This document shows, one piece after another, positions 36,259-45,278 of a stretch of 64,000 nucleotides of DNA. The notes below the pieces were generated by a model, which saw only the letters and a list, made by a program, of their open reading frames with translations, made no database searches and was not told the DNA's origin. The position numbers and the translations under genes are program-made. The stretch is from Paracoccus lutimaris (GTDB taxonomy: Bacteria; Pseudomonadota; Alphaproteobacteria; Rhodobacterales; Rhodobacteraceae). Within the stretch, counting starts at the first letter, position 1. Each line of letters starts with the position of its first letter. The stretch spans positions 233,881-297,880 of the forward strand of contig NZ_QPJL01000002.1 in assembly GCF_003337565.1 (NCBI RefSeq), written 5' to 3'.

Positions 36259-37650
36259 ATGTTTCGCAAGTCTCTGAAGATTCTGCGGCGCCCGCTTGTC
36301 GCGGCACTCCTTGCCGGTGCAACGGCATTTCCCGCCAGCGCCGAAACCCTTGCCGATGCCATGGTCGACGCCTATCGCCACTCGGCGCTGCTGGACCAGA
36401 ACCGGGCCGTGCTGCGCGCCGCCGACGAAGATGTGGCCGCCGCGCTGGCCCAGCTGCGTCCGGTCGTGCAATGGATCGCCCAGCACAGCTATACCGATTC
36501 CGACGGCATCGACCTGCGCACCTCAAGCATTGCGCTGCAAGCGCAGATCACGCTTTACGACTGGGGCCGCAACGCCATCGCCATCGATATCGCCAAGGAA
36601 TCGGTGCTGGCGACACGCGCGGCGCTGGTCGGGGTCGAGCAGGACGTCCTGCTGGGTGCGGTGCAGGCCTATCTGGACGTGCGCAGCGCCATCGAGCAGG
36701 TCGATCTGCAGCAGAACTCGGTCCGCGTGATCGGGCAGGAACAGCAGGCGGCAACCGATCGCTTCGAAGTGGGCGAGATCACCCAGACAGACGTCGCGCA
36801 GGCCGATGCGGCGCTGGCGGCCGCAAGGGCAAGCCTGGCCGCGGCCGAAGGCGATCTTGAGGTGGCCCGCGAATCCTATCGCCTTGCGACCGGCAAGGCC
36901 CCCGTGCGACTTGCCGCCCCGCCGCCGACGCCCAAACTGCCGGCCGGGCTGGAGGCCGCGCGCGACATCGGCCAGCGGACGCATCCCGCGATCCTGCAGG
37001 CCCGGCGTCAGGCCGCCGCCGCCGAACTGGGCGTGGCTGCCGCCGAGGCCGAACGCAACCCCGAGCTGACCGGCTCGGCGGGGATTTCGCGTCAGCGCAC
37101 GAACAACAACAGTGCGCTCGATACGCGCTACGGGACCAACAAGACGGTCGCGCTCGAGATGTCGCAGACGATTTATTCCGGCGGACGCCTGCCGGCCGCA
37201 CATCGCCGGGCCATGGCCGAGCGTGATTCGGCCCGCGCGGCACTGTTGAACGTCGCGCGCCAGGTGAACGAGGCCGTTGGCATCGCATGGGCGGGAATCG
37301 ACGTGGCACGGGCACAAATCGCCTCGATCGACGAGCAGATCGTGGCCGCACGCAAGGCATTTGAAGGGGTTAGCGAGGAAGCGACGCTGGGCGCGCGGAC
37401 CACTCTGGACGTTCTGGACGCCGAACAATCGCTGCTTGCGGCGCGCGCGGACAAGATTACGGCGGAAGCCAATCTCCAATTAGCACATTATCAACTTATG
37501 GCTGCTATGGGTTTGTTGACGGTAGAAAACCTGAAACTGGGAATTCCGACCTATGACCCATCGGCCTATTACAACGCGGTGCAGGACGCACCTTATACCA
37601 GCAGGCAGGGCAAAAGCCTGGATCGCGTGCTGCGCGCAATCGGGCAGTAA
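36259..37650 (+). CDS. TolC-family outer membrane efflux channel
   Basis: This 463-residue protein has a signal peptide (MFRKSLKILRRPLVAALLAG, cut after ASA at about 28) and the duplicated helical repeats of TolC: ETLADAMVDAYRHSALLDQNRA at the start, LYDWGRNAIAIDIAKESV and, in the second half, MSQTIYSGGRLPAAHRRAMAERD and GARTTLDVLDAEQSLLAARA. GAAAGG precedes the ATG at 36259. It would serve as the outer membrane exit for RND pumps or type I secretion, possibly for the RND pair 3 kb upstream and for RTX proteins, both by inference. Confidence 0.93.
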   Translation: MFRKSLKILRRPLVAALLAGATAFPASAETLADAMVDAYRHSALLDQNRAVLRAADEDVAAALAQLRPVVQWIAQHSYTDSDGIDLRTSSIALQAQITLYDWGRNAIAIDIAKESVLATRAALVGVEQDVLLGAVQAYLDVRSAIEQVDLQQNSVRVIGQEQQAATDRFEVGEITQTDVAQADAALAAARASLAAAEGDLEVARESYRLATGKAPVRLAAPPPTPKLPAGLEAARDIGQRTHPAILQARRQAAAAELGVAAAEAERNPELTGSAGISRQRTNNNSALDTRYGTNKTVALEMSQTIYSGGRLPAAHRRAMAERDSARAALLNVARQVNEAVGIAWAGIDVARAQIASIDEQIVAARKAFEGVSEEATLGARTTLDVLDAEQSLLAARADKITAEANLQLAHYQLMAAMGLLTVENLKLGIPTYDPSAYYNAVQDAPYTSRQGKSLDRVLRAIGQ

Positions 37651-37680
37651 CCGCGCTGCCCCCTATCCGGGGGGCGCATC

Positions 37681-38607
37681 ATGCAACATGAAATGATGCG
37701 CCAACCGGCACCGACCCATGGGTCGGACAATGTCGGCGATGTTCTGGCCTCGATCCGGCGCCTGATCGCCCAGGACGAGACCCCCTCGCCGATCATCCCG
37801 AACCAGATGCTGAACACGCTGCCCCGCGGCATTGTCGCAGCACCGGCAGACGAAGCACCGGCAGACGAAGCGCCGGAAGATGGCGCGTCGGCAGAGGCGG
37901 TTTCGGCGCAAGACGCCCTCGACACCGCGCCTGAACCGACACTGGCAGAGGTCGAGGTCGCGCCGCTGATCCTCGACACCAGCGCCCTGATCGCACCCGA
38001 TTTCACCGACCTGTCCGAAGACCGGCCCGAGATTGGCTCAGACGACAGCCCGGACGACAGCGTGCGGCTGCATCTCGAACCCATCGCCGATCCGGTCGAC
38101 AGCGCCGATCAGGAAGCCGAACCGCTGGCAGAGCCTGCGGAAACGCAAGACGTCAATCCCTGGCAACAGGCGATGACGGGGACCGGCTTTGACCCCCGCT
38201 TGATCTGGGCAGACCCGCCGCAAGTCGACAGGAACCCGACCACTCTGGCCGAGGACGACGCCCTGCGCGCCGACATCACCGAACCGACCACCATCGCCTC
38301 CCCCTCCAACGCTGCACAATCCGAGGAAACCATGCTGCACGCGAATGCCTCCGTTACCCCGATCAATCCGCAAATCGAAGCCCAGATCCATGCCGAGATC
38401 GAGCCCCCGCGCGACAGCGGCGAGCCGCATCTCTTCGCGCCGCAAGACAAGGACGCCCAGAAGGGCACGCATCTGCGCGGCATGATCCGCGAGGCCATCC
38501 GCCAGGAATTGCAGGGCGAGATCGGCACCCGCCTCAGCCGCAACCTGCAGCAGATGATCCGCCACGAGATCGAGCTGACTCTGCGCCAGATGTGCGAACA
38601 GGAATGA
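37681..38607 (+). CDS. PopZ/DUF2497-like acidic protein
   Basis: This 308-residue protein has an N-terminal SDNVGDVLASIRRLIAQDE segment resembling the N-terminal helix of DUF2497/PopZ-type proteins, a long acidic Pro/Ala/Asp/Glu-rich disordered middle (about 35-260) and a helical C-terminus (LRGMIREAIRQELQGEIGTRLSRNLQQMIRHEIELTLR) suited to oligomerisation. Two perfect 15-bp repeats (37840-37869) encode APADE twice. PopZ organises cell poles in Caulobacter; equivalence here is a pattern-based guess. It follows tolC by 30 bases. Confidence 0.65.
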   Translation: MQHEMMRQPAPTHGSDNVGDVLASIRRLIAQDETPSPIIPNQMLNTLPRGIVAAPADEAPADEAPEDGASAEAVSAQDALDTAPEPTLAEVEVAPLILDTSALIAPDFTDLSEDRPEIGSDDSPDDSVRLHLEPIADPVDSADQEAEPLAEPAETQDVNPWQQAMTGTGFDPRLIWADPPQVDRNPTTLAEDDALRADITEPTTIASPSNAAQSEETMLHANASVTPINPQIEAQIHAEIEPPRDSGEPHLFAPQDKDAQKGTHLRGMIREAIRQELQGEIGTRLSRNLQQMIRHEIELTLRQMCEQE

Positions 38608-38704
38608 TCCCTCGCCCGGCGGGCCTGTTGCCCGCCTGATGCTCCCCTTGGCGTGCGGTCCCGCACCGCGCGCGCAAAAGCAAGGCGATGGGCAAGGATG
38701 CGCA

Positions 38705-38731
38705 GCGGCGTCCCCGGATTGGGGGCGCCGC
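38705..38731. terminator. Hairpin between convergent genes
   Basis: GCGGCGTCCCC (38705-38715) and GGGGGCGCCGC (38721-38731) pair over 11 bp with one G-T wobble and a 5-base loop, between the convergent PopZ-like and nlpD-like genes. No T-run follows on either strand. Confidence 0.55.
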
Positions 38732-38753
38732 TCGCAAATACGGCTGACAGGGG

Positions 38754-39932
38754 TCAGTTCAGGTATTTTTCGGGATCGACGCTGTCGAAGCCCTGACGTA
38801 CCTCGAAATGGACGACACCCTGGCTGCGGGCCTTGCCCAGCGCGGCACCGGCTGAAACGCTTTGCCCCTTGCTGACGGTCACATTGTCCAGCCCGGCATA
38901 GACCGTCATCAGATTGCCCTCGTGACGGATGACGACGATCGACACCTGATCGACATCGCGGGTGATCGCCGCAACCGTGCCGCTGCCGGCCGCGGAAACG
39001 GTGCTGCCGGGCGCGGCGGAAATGTCGATGCCGTCATTCTTGCCCTTTTGATAGGTGCGGATGATCGAGCCATTGACCGGCATGCGGAACTTGCCGCTGC
39101 CCGAGGCAGCGGTGCGGGTCTTACCCAGATCGGGGCTTGCCGGCTTCTTGACGGCGGCGCTTGCGGGCGCGGTCTTTTCCGCCGGCAAGGGCTGCGCCGC
39201 CGAGGGCGGACGCGGCGTCGGGCTGCCGACACCCGGCGCGGTCACACTGGCCGTGGCCGTGGGCTTTTGCCCTGCGACCGGGATCAGCAGCCGCTGGCCG
39301 ATCCGCAGCGTCATCGCCGAGGAAAGCCCGTTCCATTCTGCCAGATCGTTGACGGAAACGTCGTATTTCCGCGCAATCGACCAGGCGGTCTCGCCTGAGG
39401 CGACGACATGCTGCTTGGGTTGGCTTGAAGCGGGAAGCGTGGTCGCGGTGACAGCAGCGCCCTTGGCGGCATCCGCCGCCGGCGGAATGTTCGGCTGCTT
39501 GATGCCTTGCCCCGCAAAGGGATCGCTGACCTGCCCGGTCGAGGAAACGACGGCCCCCGCCACTGGCGCCCCGCCCGCGACACGGCGCGGCAGCGCGACG
39601 ACCGCGCCGGGGTTCAGCACGGTATTGGCATTGACGGCGTTATAACTGGCCAGTTCGGCCGCGTTCAGGCCCAGCCGCACAGCGATGGTCGCGACCGTAT
39701 CGCCCTGGCGCGCGATGGCCACCTGATAGCCGGGATATGAAATCACCCCGCGCTGGTCCGGGGTCGGGCGTGGCGCTGCCTGCGCCGCCGCCCCGGCGGT
39801 ATCCAGCCCGCTGCCGCCCCAGCCCCGCAGGTCGGGGTCGAAATTGTTAAGATTCAGCCCGCCCTGCGGCCCGCAGGACGCCAAACCCACCGCCGCACCA
39901 GCGGCCAATGCCAGCTGCCTGATTTTCGCCAT
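38754..39932 (-). CDS. NlpD-like lipoprotein with LysM domains and a degenerate LytM (M23) domain
   Basis: This 392-residue protein has a lipoprotein signal (MAKIRQLALAAGAAVGLASC) and two LysM domains (VAIARQGDTVATIAVRLGL at about 80-120 and HVVASGETAWSIARKYDVSV at about 180-225), a Pro/Ala linker, and a C-terminal M23 fold (about 290-392). The zinc site is broken: NDGIDIS replaces HxGxDI, YAGL replaces YAHL, and VVHFEVR replaces HLHFEV. It is therefore probably an activator of cell-wall amidases, like NlpD, rather than an enzyme. It follows surE and pcm, as in E. coli. Confidence 0.88.
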   Translation of the reverse strand: MAKIRQLALAAGAAVGLASCGPQGGLNLNNFDPDLRGWGGSGLDTAGAAAQAAPRPTPDQRGVISYPGYQVAIARQGDTVATIAVRLGLNAAELASYNAVNANTVLNPGAVVALPRRVAGGAPVAGAVVSSTGQVSDPFAGQGIKQPNIPPAADAAKGAAVTATTLPASSQPKQHVVASGETAWSIARKYDVSVNDLAEWNGLSSAMTLRIGQRLLIPVAGQKPTATASVTAPGVGSPTPRPPSAAQPLPAEKTAPASAAVKKPASPDLGKTRTAASGSGKFRMPVNGSIIRTYQKGKNDGIDISAAPGSTVSAAGSGTVAAITRDVDQVSIVVIRHEGNLMTVYAGLDNVTVSKGQSVSAGAALGKARSQGVVHFEVRQGFDSVDPEKYLN

Positions 39933-39981
39933 CTGCCCGTACCTCATTCTGGCCTTGCGGCCCGTTCTGGGTGGCCGGGGG

Positions 39982-40632
39982 TCATGTCTGTCCCAACCCC
40001 TCGACCAGCGGCACGAAACGCACCTGCCGCAATTCGTCATAATCAAAGCCATTCTCGCCGCGCCGAACGCGGATCAGCGTCTGCACCGCATCCGACTGCC
40101 CGACCGGCACCACCATGATACCGCCGATCTTCAACTGCGCCAAGAGCGGGCCGGGCGGGTCCTCGGCTGCGGCGGTCACCATGATGCGATCAAAGGGCGC
40201 CTGATCGGGCAAGCCGCGCGAGCCATCGGCGACCATGGCGGTGATATTGGACAGGCCGAAATGGCGAAACAGCGCCTCGGCCTCGGCGACCAGCCGGCGA
40301 TGGCGGTCGAGCGTATAGACGCGACGGCACAAAAGCGACAGGATCGCCGCCTGATAGCCCGAGCCGGTCCCCACCTCGAGCACCTTGTCGCGCGGCCCGA
40401 CCTCCAGCGCCTGGGTCATCAGCCCCACGACCGAAGGCTGACTGATCGTCTGCCCGCAGGGGATCGGCAGGGGGGTGTCCTCATAGGCGCGGTCCTCGAA
40501 ATGGCCGCGCACGAATTCGCCGCGGTCGATCCGCTCCATCGCCTCAAGGACGCGCGGGTCGGTCACGCCGCGTTGCCGCAGCGCGAACAGAAAGCGCATC
40601 TTGCGTTCGGCAATATCGGGCTCGTCGCTCAT
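39982..40632 (-). CDS. pcm: Protein-L-isoaspartate O-methyltransferase
   Basis: This 216-residue enzyme repairs isoaspartyl residues using SAM. Family motifs are [42 protein letters not shown] (SAM site) and [26 protein letters not shown], then GGIMVVPVG. Full length for the family. It lies 8 bases after surE and 49 bases before the nlpD-like gene, the classic surE-pcm-nlpD order. Confidence 0.95.
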   Translation of the reverse strand: MSDEPDIAERKMRFLFALRQRGVTDPRVLEAMERIDRGEFVRGHFEDRAYEDTPLPIPCGQTISQPSVVGLMTQALEVGPRDKVLEVGTGSGYQAAILSLLCRRVYTLDRHRRLVAEAEALFRHFGLSNITAMVADGSRGLPDQAPFDRIMVTAAAEDPPGPLLAQLKIGGIMVVPVGQSDAVQTLIRVRRGENGFDYDELRQVRFVPLVEGLGQT

Positions 40633-40640
40633 GCTGTGGC

Positions 40641-41435
40641 TCAGCCCTCCTCAAGCGCGCGGCTTAGCCCGCCCAGCGAGGCGTGGCAGGTCAGGTCGGG
40701 CCGCATCGGCGTCACCGAGATATAGTCGCGCATATTCGCATCGACGTCACTATCGGGCGTCGCGGGCGCGGTCTGCGAACCGCCCATGACCCAAAGAAAG
40801 CGCCGCCCGTTCGGGGCGTGATAGGGCTCGACCCCGAAACGCACGCCGTGCCGCCGGCCCTGCGGCGCGACGCGGGTGCCTTTGACCCCGGCGGCATCGC
40901 AGGGCGGGAAGTTGATGTTGTAAAACAGCCGGAAATCCGCGTCCGAGGTCCAGTCGCCATGTTCCAGCAATTGCCGGATCAGGCGCGGCCCATGGACGCG
41001 CGCGGCTTCGAACGGGTCGTCCAACCCTGCAGTGCGCTGGCCCATATATTGCGACAGCGCGATGGCGGGCAGACCTTGCAAGGCGGCCTCCATCGCGCCG
41101 CCGATGGTGCCCGAATACATCACGTTCTCACCGGAATTGTTGCCCCGGTTCACGCCGGACAGAACCAGATCCGGCAGCGCGTCCTTCATAACGTCACCGA
41201 TGGCGGCCAGCACACAATCGGCGGGCGTGCCCTCGGCAGCAAAGCGGCGCGGCCCCATTTCGGCGATCAGGGTCGGGTGTACATAGCTGATGCAATGCGC
41301 CACGCCGGATTGTTCAAAGGCGGGGGCCACGGTCCAGACCTCGCCCTGCCGGCCGGCCAGCTCGGTCGCGATGTCGAAAAGCGCCTCAAGCCCGGGGGCA
41401 TTGATGCCATCGTCATTGGTGATCAAAATGCGCAT
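40641..41435 (-). CDS. surE: 5'-nucleotidase SurE
   Basis: This 264-residue enzyme starts [19 protein letters not shown] with the metal-binding aspartate pair, followed by [36 protein letters not shown], the SurE core. It removes phosphate from nucleoside 5'- and 3'-monophosphates in the cytoplasm in stationary phase or stress. The start at 41435 matches the family; longer frames add nothing recognisable. Confidence 0.97.
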   Translation of the reverse strand: MRILITNDDGINAPGLEALFDIATELAGRQGEVWTVAPAFEQSGVAHCISYVHPTLIAEMGPRRFAAEGTPADCVLAAIGDVMKDALPDLVLSGVNRGNNSGENVMYSGTIGGAMEAALQGLPAIALSQYMGQRTAGLDDPFEAARVHGPRLIRQLLEHGDWTSDADFRLFYNINFPPCDAAGVKGTRVAPQGRRHGVRFGVEPYHAPNGRRFLWVMGGSQTAPATPDSDVDANMRDYISVTPMRPDLTCHASLGGLSRALEEG

Positions 41436-41607
41436 CGCCGCTCCTGCCCGCCCCCAGGGCATCCCGCCCATCCTTGCCTATCTGTCCGTCAGACAATGCT
41501 TATCCGCGCCACAGCCCTGCGACAACCCGCAGGACGCGCGATATCAGCGTTTGACGCGGCCCCGGCGCCGGGGCAGAATCGGCATAAGGCGGGCGGCCGG
41601 GCAGGAC

Positions 41608-42531
41608 ATGCAAATCTATCTTCCCATTGCCGAAGTGGTGGTGAATGCGTTCACCCTCATCGGACTTGGCGGTGTCGTCGGGCTGATGTCCGGCCTTTTC
41701 GGCGTGGGCGGAGGCTTTCTGATCACGCCCCTGCTGTTTTTCATCGGCATTCCGCCGGCGATTGCGGTGGCGACCGGGGCCAATCAGGTCGTGGCCTCAT
41801 CATTTTCGGGCGTTCTGGCGCATGTCAAACGCAAGTCGGTCGATTTCCGCATGGGCTGGGTGCTGCTGGCGGGGGGGCTTGTCGGCTCGTCGCTGGGGGT
41901 GCTCTTGTTCAACCTGCTGTCGCGGCTCGGGCAGGTCGATCTGGTGGTGCAGCTGTGCTATGTGATCTTTCTGGGCCTGATCGGCGCGATGATGTTGCAG
42001 GAAAGCCTGCGCGCGCTGCGCCGCACCCGGGTCAGCGGCCCGATCAAGCCGACGCGCCGCCACCAGCACGGCTGGGTGCACCGCTGGCCGCTCAAGATGA
42101 AATTCCGCGCCTCGGGCCTATATATCAGCGCCATTCCGGTATTGGGTGTCGGCGCGGTGGTGGGCATTCTGGGCGCGCTGATGGGGGTCGGTGGCGGCTT
42201 CATCATGGTGCCGGCGATGATCTATCTGCTGGGCATGCCAACCAAGGTCGTCATCGGCACCTCGCTGTTCCAGATCACGTTCCTGTCCGCCTATACGACG
42301 CTGATGCATGCGGTCTCGTCGAATACGGTCGATGTGATGCTGGCGGTGCTGCTGATCGTGGGCGGTGTGGTCGGCGCCCAGATCGGCACGCAATGGGGGG
42401 CAAGGCTGCGCGCCGAACAGCTGCGCATCCTGCTGGCGCTTCTGGTGCTGGCAGTCTGCGCCAAGCTGGCGCTGGACCTGTTCCTGCGCCCGGATGAGCT
42501 GTATTCGATCACGCCGGGGCTGCTGAAATGA
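41608..42531 (+). CDS. TSUP-family (TauE/SafE) membrane transporter
   Basis: This 307-residue protein has about eight membrane helices in two halves. Each half carries the TSUP glycine motif: GLMSGLFGVGGGFLITPLLFF near residue 30 and GILGALMGVGGGFIMVPAMIYL near residue 190. Such carriers export sulfite, sulfonates or other organic anions. It overlaps the next gene by ATGA, a partner that in alphaproteobacteria often accompanies this transporter type, so the two probably act together at the membrane. Divergent from surE. Confidence 0.9.
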   Translation: MQIYLPIAEVVVNAFTLIGLGGVVGLMSGLFGVGGGFLITPLLFFIGIPPAIAVATGANQVVASSFSGVLAHVKRKSVDFRMGWVLLAGGLVGSSLGVLLFNLLSRLGQVDLVVQLCYVIFLGLIGAMMLQESLRALRRTRVSGPIKPTRRHQHGWVHRWPLKMKFRASGLYISAIPVLGVGAVVGILGALMGVGGGFIMVPAMIYLLGMPTKVVIGTSLFQITFLSAYTTLMHAVSSNTVDVMLAVLLIVGGVVGAQIGTQWGARLRAEQLRILLALLVLAVCAKLALDLFLRPDELYSITPGLLK

Positions 42532-43337
42532 TCCGCCGCGCCGCCCTGATCCTGCTGCTGAGCGCCCTGCCCGCGCTGGCCCAGCAGGCGCCTCCACGCG
42601 TTCCCGCGCCCCCCCTCCCCGAGCCGCCCGAACAGATCGTTGCCGGCATCTCGCGCGACGATATCGACATCACCACCAATTTCGACGGCTCGGAAATCAT
42701 CATCTATGGCGCCATCAAGCGCGAGACCCCGATCCCCGACGGTGATCCGCTGGATGTCGTGGTCGCCGTCGCCGGTCCCTCGGAATCGGTGACGGTGCGC
42801 CACAAGGAACGCAGGCTGGGCATCTGGATCAATACCGGCCGCGTCAGCATCGGCGCGGCGCCCAGCTTTTACGTCGTCGCCTCGACCCGGCCCCTGCACC
42901 TGATCCTGACCCCCGAGGAGGACCAGCGCCATCGCGTCTCGGTCCCCTTGGCGATGCGCAGCTTTGCCGGTCCCCTGGATGTCGAGGATGCCGTCCCTTA
43001 TACCGAAGCCTTGATCCGCCTGCGCGAGGCCGACGGGCTTTACCGGCTGGACGATGGCGCCGTGCGGCTGGCCGAGGAGACGCTGTTTCGCGCCGATGTG
43101 CGCCTGCCCGCGAACCTCATCGAGGGGGATTACAGCGCCCGCATCTTTCTGCTGCGCGGCGGCAAGGTCACCGACACCTTCCGCGCGCCCATTGAGGTGC
43201 GCAAGGTCGGGCTGGAACGCTGGCTATATCGGCTGGCACTGGAAAATCCCTTTGCTTACGGGATCATGTCACTGGCCATCGCCATTGCTGCGGGCTGGGG
43301 GGCCTCGGTCGCATTCCGGCAATTGCGGCGAACCTAG
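42528..43337 (+). CDS. TIGR02186-type membrane-anchored protein, partner of the TSUP transporter
   Basis: This 269-residue protein has a signal peptide (ending ALA, about residue 18), a large periplasmic part (VAGISRDDIDITTNFDGSEIIIYGAI, then VTVRHKERRLGIWINTGRV, FYVVASTRPL), and a single C-terminal membrane helix (FAYGIMSLAIAIAAGWGASVAF, about 246-262). This matches the TIGR02186 family of alphaproteobacterial membrane proteins of unknown role. It is translationally coupled to the transporter and convergent with the next gene, overlapping it by four bases. Confidence 0.82.
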   Translation: MIRRAALILLLSALPALAQQAPPRVPAPPLPEPPEQIVAGISRDDIDITTNFDGSEIIIYGAIKRETPIPDGDPLDVVVAVAGPSESVTVRHKERRLGIWINTGRVSIGAAPSFYVVASTRPLHLILTPEEDQRHRVSVPLAMRSFAGPLDVEDAVPYTEALIRLREADGLYRLDDGAVRLAEETLFRADVRLPANLIEGDYSARIFLLRGGKVTDTFRAPIEVRKVGLERWLYRLALENPFAYGIMSLAIAIAAGWGASVAFRQLRRT

Positions 43338-44476
43338 CCCGCCAGTGGCCCGCGCCGGAATGGTCCCATCTCGGTCAGGGCGGCGATTTCGTCGCTGACC
43401 GCCTCGGCTTCGCGGGTCAGGTAATCGGCGATGGCATTGTGAAAGCCCTCATCCGCGACCCAATGCAGGGAATGGGTCTGGCTGGGCATATATCCGCGCG
43501 CCAGCTTATGTTCGCCCTGCGCGCCGGCCTCGACCCGGGGGATGCCGTGATCAATCGCCCAGTCGATGGCGCGGTGATAGCAGAGCTCGAAATGCAGGAA
43601 ACGGTGATCCTCAAGACAGCCCCAATAGCGGCCATATAGCGCGTCCTGCCCGATCAGGTTCAAGGCGCCCGCGACCGGCACGCCGTCGCGTTCAGCCAGA
43701 ACCAGCAGGCAGTCGTCGCGCATGGTGTCGTGCAGGATGTCGAAAAATTCGCGCGTCAGATAGGGGCTGCCCCATTTCCGCCCGCCGGTGTCCTGATAAA
43801 AGGCCCAGAAGGCATCCCAGTGATCCGGCCGGATCTGGTCGCCGGTCAGGCTGCGGATGGTGCCGCCGAAACCCTGCGCCCGCTCGCGCTCCTTGCGGAT
43901 CGCCTTGCGCTTGCGCGAGGAAAGCTGCGCCAGAAAATCCTCAAAACTGGCATAGCCGTGATTGAGCCAGTGGAACTGCTCGCTGGCGCGGGCCAGAAAG
44001 CCGACCTCTTCGCCCAGACGCGCCTCGGCCTCGGTGCAGAAAGTGACATGGGCGCCCGACAGGCCCGATTGCCGCGCCACCTGCGCCATGGCCTGCAACA
44101 GGGCCGCCTGCACGGCCGGGGCCTTCGCGATCAGCCTTGGCCCGGTCACAGGGGTAAAGGGCACCGCGCATTGCAGTTTCGGGTAATAGCGCCCGCCGGC
44201 GCGCTCATAGGCCTGCGCCCAGGCGTGGTCAAAGATGTATTCGCCCTGGCTGTGGGTCTTGAGATAGGCCGGGGCGACGCCCGCCACCTGCCCGTCCAGC
44301 CGCGCGATCAGGTGGCTGGGATGCCAGCCCGTCCCCTGCCCGACCGAGCCGGATGCCTCCAGCGCCGCCAGAAAGCGGTGGCTGGTGAACGGGTTCGCGC
44401 CCGCCCCGGTGCCATCCCATTCGGCGGCATCGAGGCTGGAAATCTGCGGCAGGACGGAGACGGTCAGTTCGCTCAT
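43334..44476 (-). CDS. Peptidoglycan-biosynthesis-type GNAT/FemAB-like protein (DUF482 type)
   Basis: This 380-residue protein matches the DUF482 family: WDGTGAGANPFTSHRFLAALEASGSVGQGTGWHPSHL at the start, EYIFDHAWAQAYERAGGRYYPKLQCAVPFTPVTGPRL, LNHGYASFEDFLAQLSSRKRKAIRKERE, and the C-terminal GRYWGCLEDHRFLHFELCYHRAIDWAIDHGIPRVEAGAQGEHKLARGY. It is GNAT-like and related to FemAB acyltransferases; the acceptor is not known. No signal peptide. The start at 44476 gives MSELTVSVLPQISSLDA. Confidence 0.88.
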   Translation of the reverse strand: MSELTVSVLPQISSLDAAEWDGTGAGANPFTSHRFLAALEASGSVGQGTGWHPSHLIARLDGQVAGVAPAYLKTHSQGEYIFDHAWAQAYERAGGRYYPKLQCAVPFTPVTGPRLIAKAPAVQAALLQAMAQVARQSGLSGAHVTFCTEAEARLGEEVGFLARASEQFHWLNHGYASFEDFLAQLSSRKRKAIRKERERAQGFGGTIRSLTGDQIRPDHWDAFWAFYQDTGGRKWGSPYLTREFFDILHDTMRDDCLLVLAERDGVPVAGALNLIGQDALYGRYWGCLEDHRFLHFELCYHRAIDWAIDHGIPRVEAGAQGEHKLARGYMPSQTHSLHWVADEGFHNAIADYLTREAEAVSDEIAALTEMGPFRRGPLAG

Positions 44477-44508
44477 GCCCGGCAAGATATGTATCCGGTG
44501 GCGCTTTG

Positions 44509-45255
44509 TCAGCGCCCGCCGGTCACTTCGACATTGGTGCCGGTGACATAGCTGGCCTGCTCGCTGGTCAGCCACAGGATCACCTCGGCCACCTCCTCGG
44601 CCAGTCCGGGCCGGCCCAGGGGCACGCCCGATGACAGCCGCTGCGCCCGGTCCGGGTTCCCGCCCGAAGCGTGGATCTCGGTCTCGATCAGGCCGGGGCG
44701 AACGGCGTTCACGCGGATGTTCTGGGGCGCCAGCTCCTTGGACAGGCCGATATTCAGGCTGTCCAGCGCCCCCTTGCTGGCGGCATAGTCGATATACTCG
44801 CCCGCCGCCCCCAGCCGCGCCGCGGCCGAGCTGACCAGCACGATCGACGCCGAGGGCTGGTCCATGGGCCGCCCGAGCCGCCGCGCCGCCTCGCGCGCGG
44901 TCAGAAGCGCGCCGATCACATTGACGTCGATGGTGCGCTGCATCCGCGCAGCGCTCATCCGGGCCAGCGGCATGGTCTGGGCCAGTATCCCGGCATTGAC
45001 GACGACGGCATCGATGCGGCCGAATTCACGCTGGGCGGCGTCAAACAACGCAATCACCTCGGCCTCTTGCGCGACATCGCCGCGCAATCCGATGGCGCGG
45101 CGGCCCCGGGCGCGGATGCCCTCCAAGACCTCAGCCCCGGCGGTATCGTTGCTGTGCCAGTTGATGGCCACGTCCCAGCCGCGTTCGGCGGCCATCAGGG
45201 CGACCGCGCGGCCGATACCACGCGCGCCGCCGGTCACGATCATTGCCTTGGCCAT
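44509..45255 (-). CDS. Short-chain dehydrogenase/reductase
   Basis: This 248-residue protein is a classical SDR: TGGARGIG at residues 8-15 binds NAD(P), NAG marks the helix 4 region, and YxxxK is seen as YAASK (about residues 160-164), with SSAAA just before. The substrate cannot be read; glucose/3-oxoacyl-type reductases are closest in feel. It precedes (in reading direction) the DUF482-type gene and follows the GDPD gene on the same strand. Confidence 0.9.
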   Translation of the reverse strand: MAKAMIVTGGARGIGRAVALMAAERGWDVAINWHSNDTAGAEVLEGIRARGRRAIGLRGDVAQEAEVIALFDAAQREFGRIDAVVVNAGILAQTMPLARMSAARMQRTIDVNVIGALLTAREAARRLGRPMDQPSASIVLVSSAAARLGAAGEYIDYAASKGALDSLNIGLSKELAPQNIRVNAVRPGLIETEIHASGGNPDRAQRLSSGVPLGRPGLAEEVAEVILWLTSEQASYVTGTNVEVTGGR

Positions 45256-45278
45256 TGCCTCCCCCGTTTCGGATGCCG

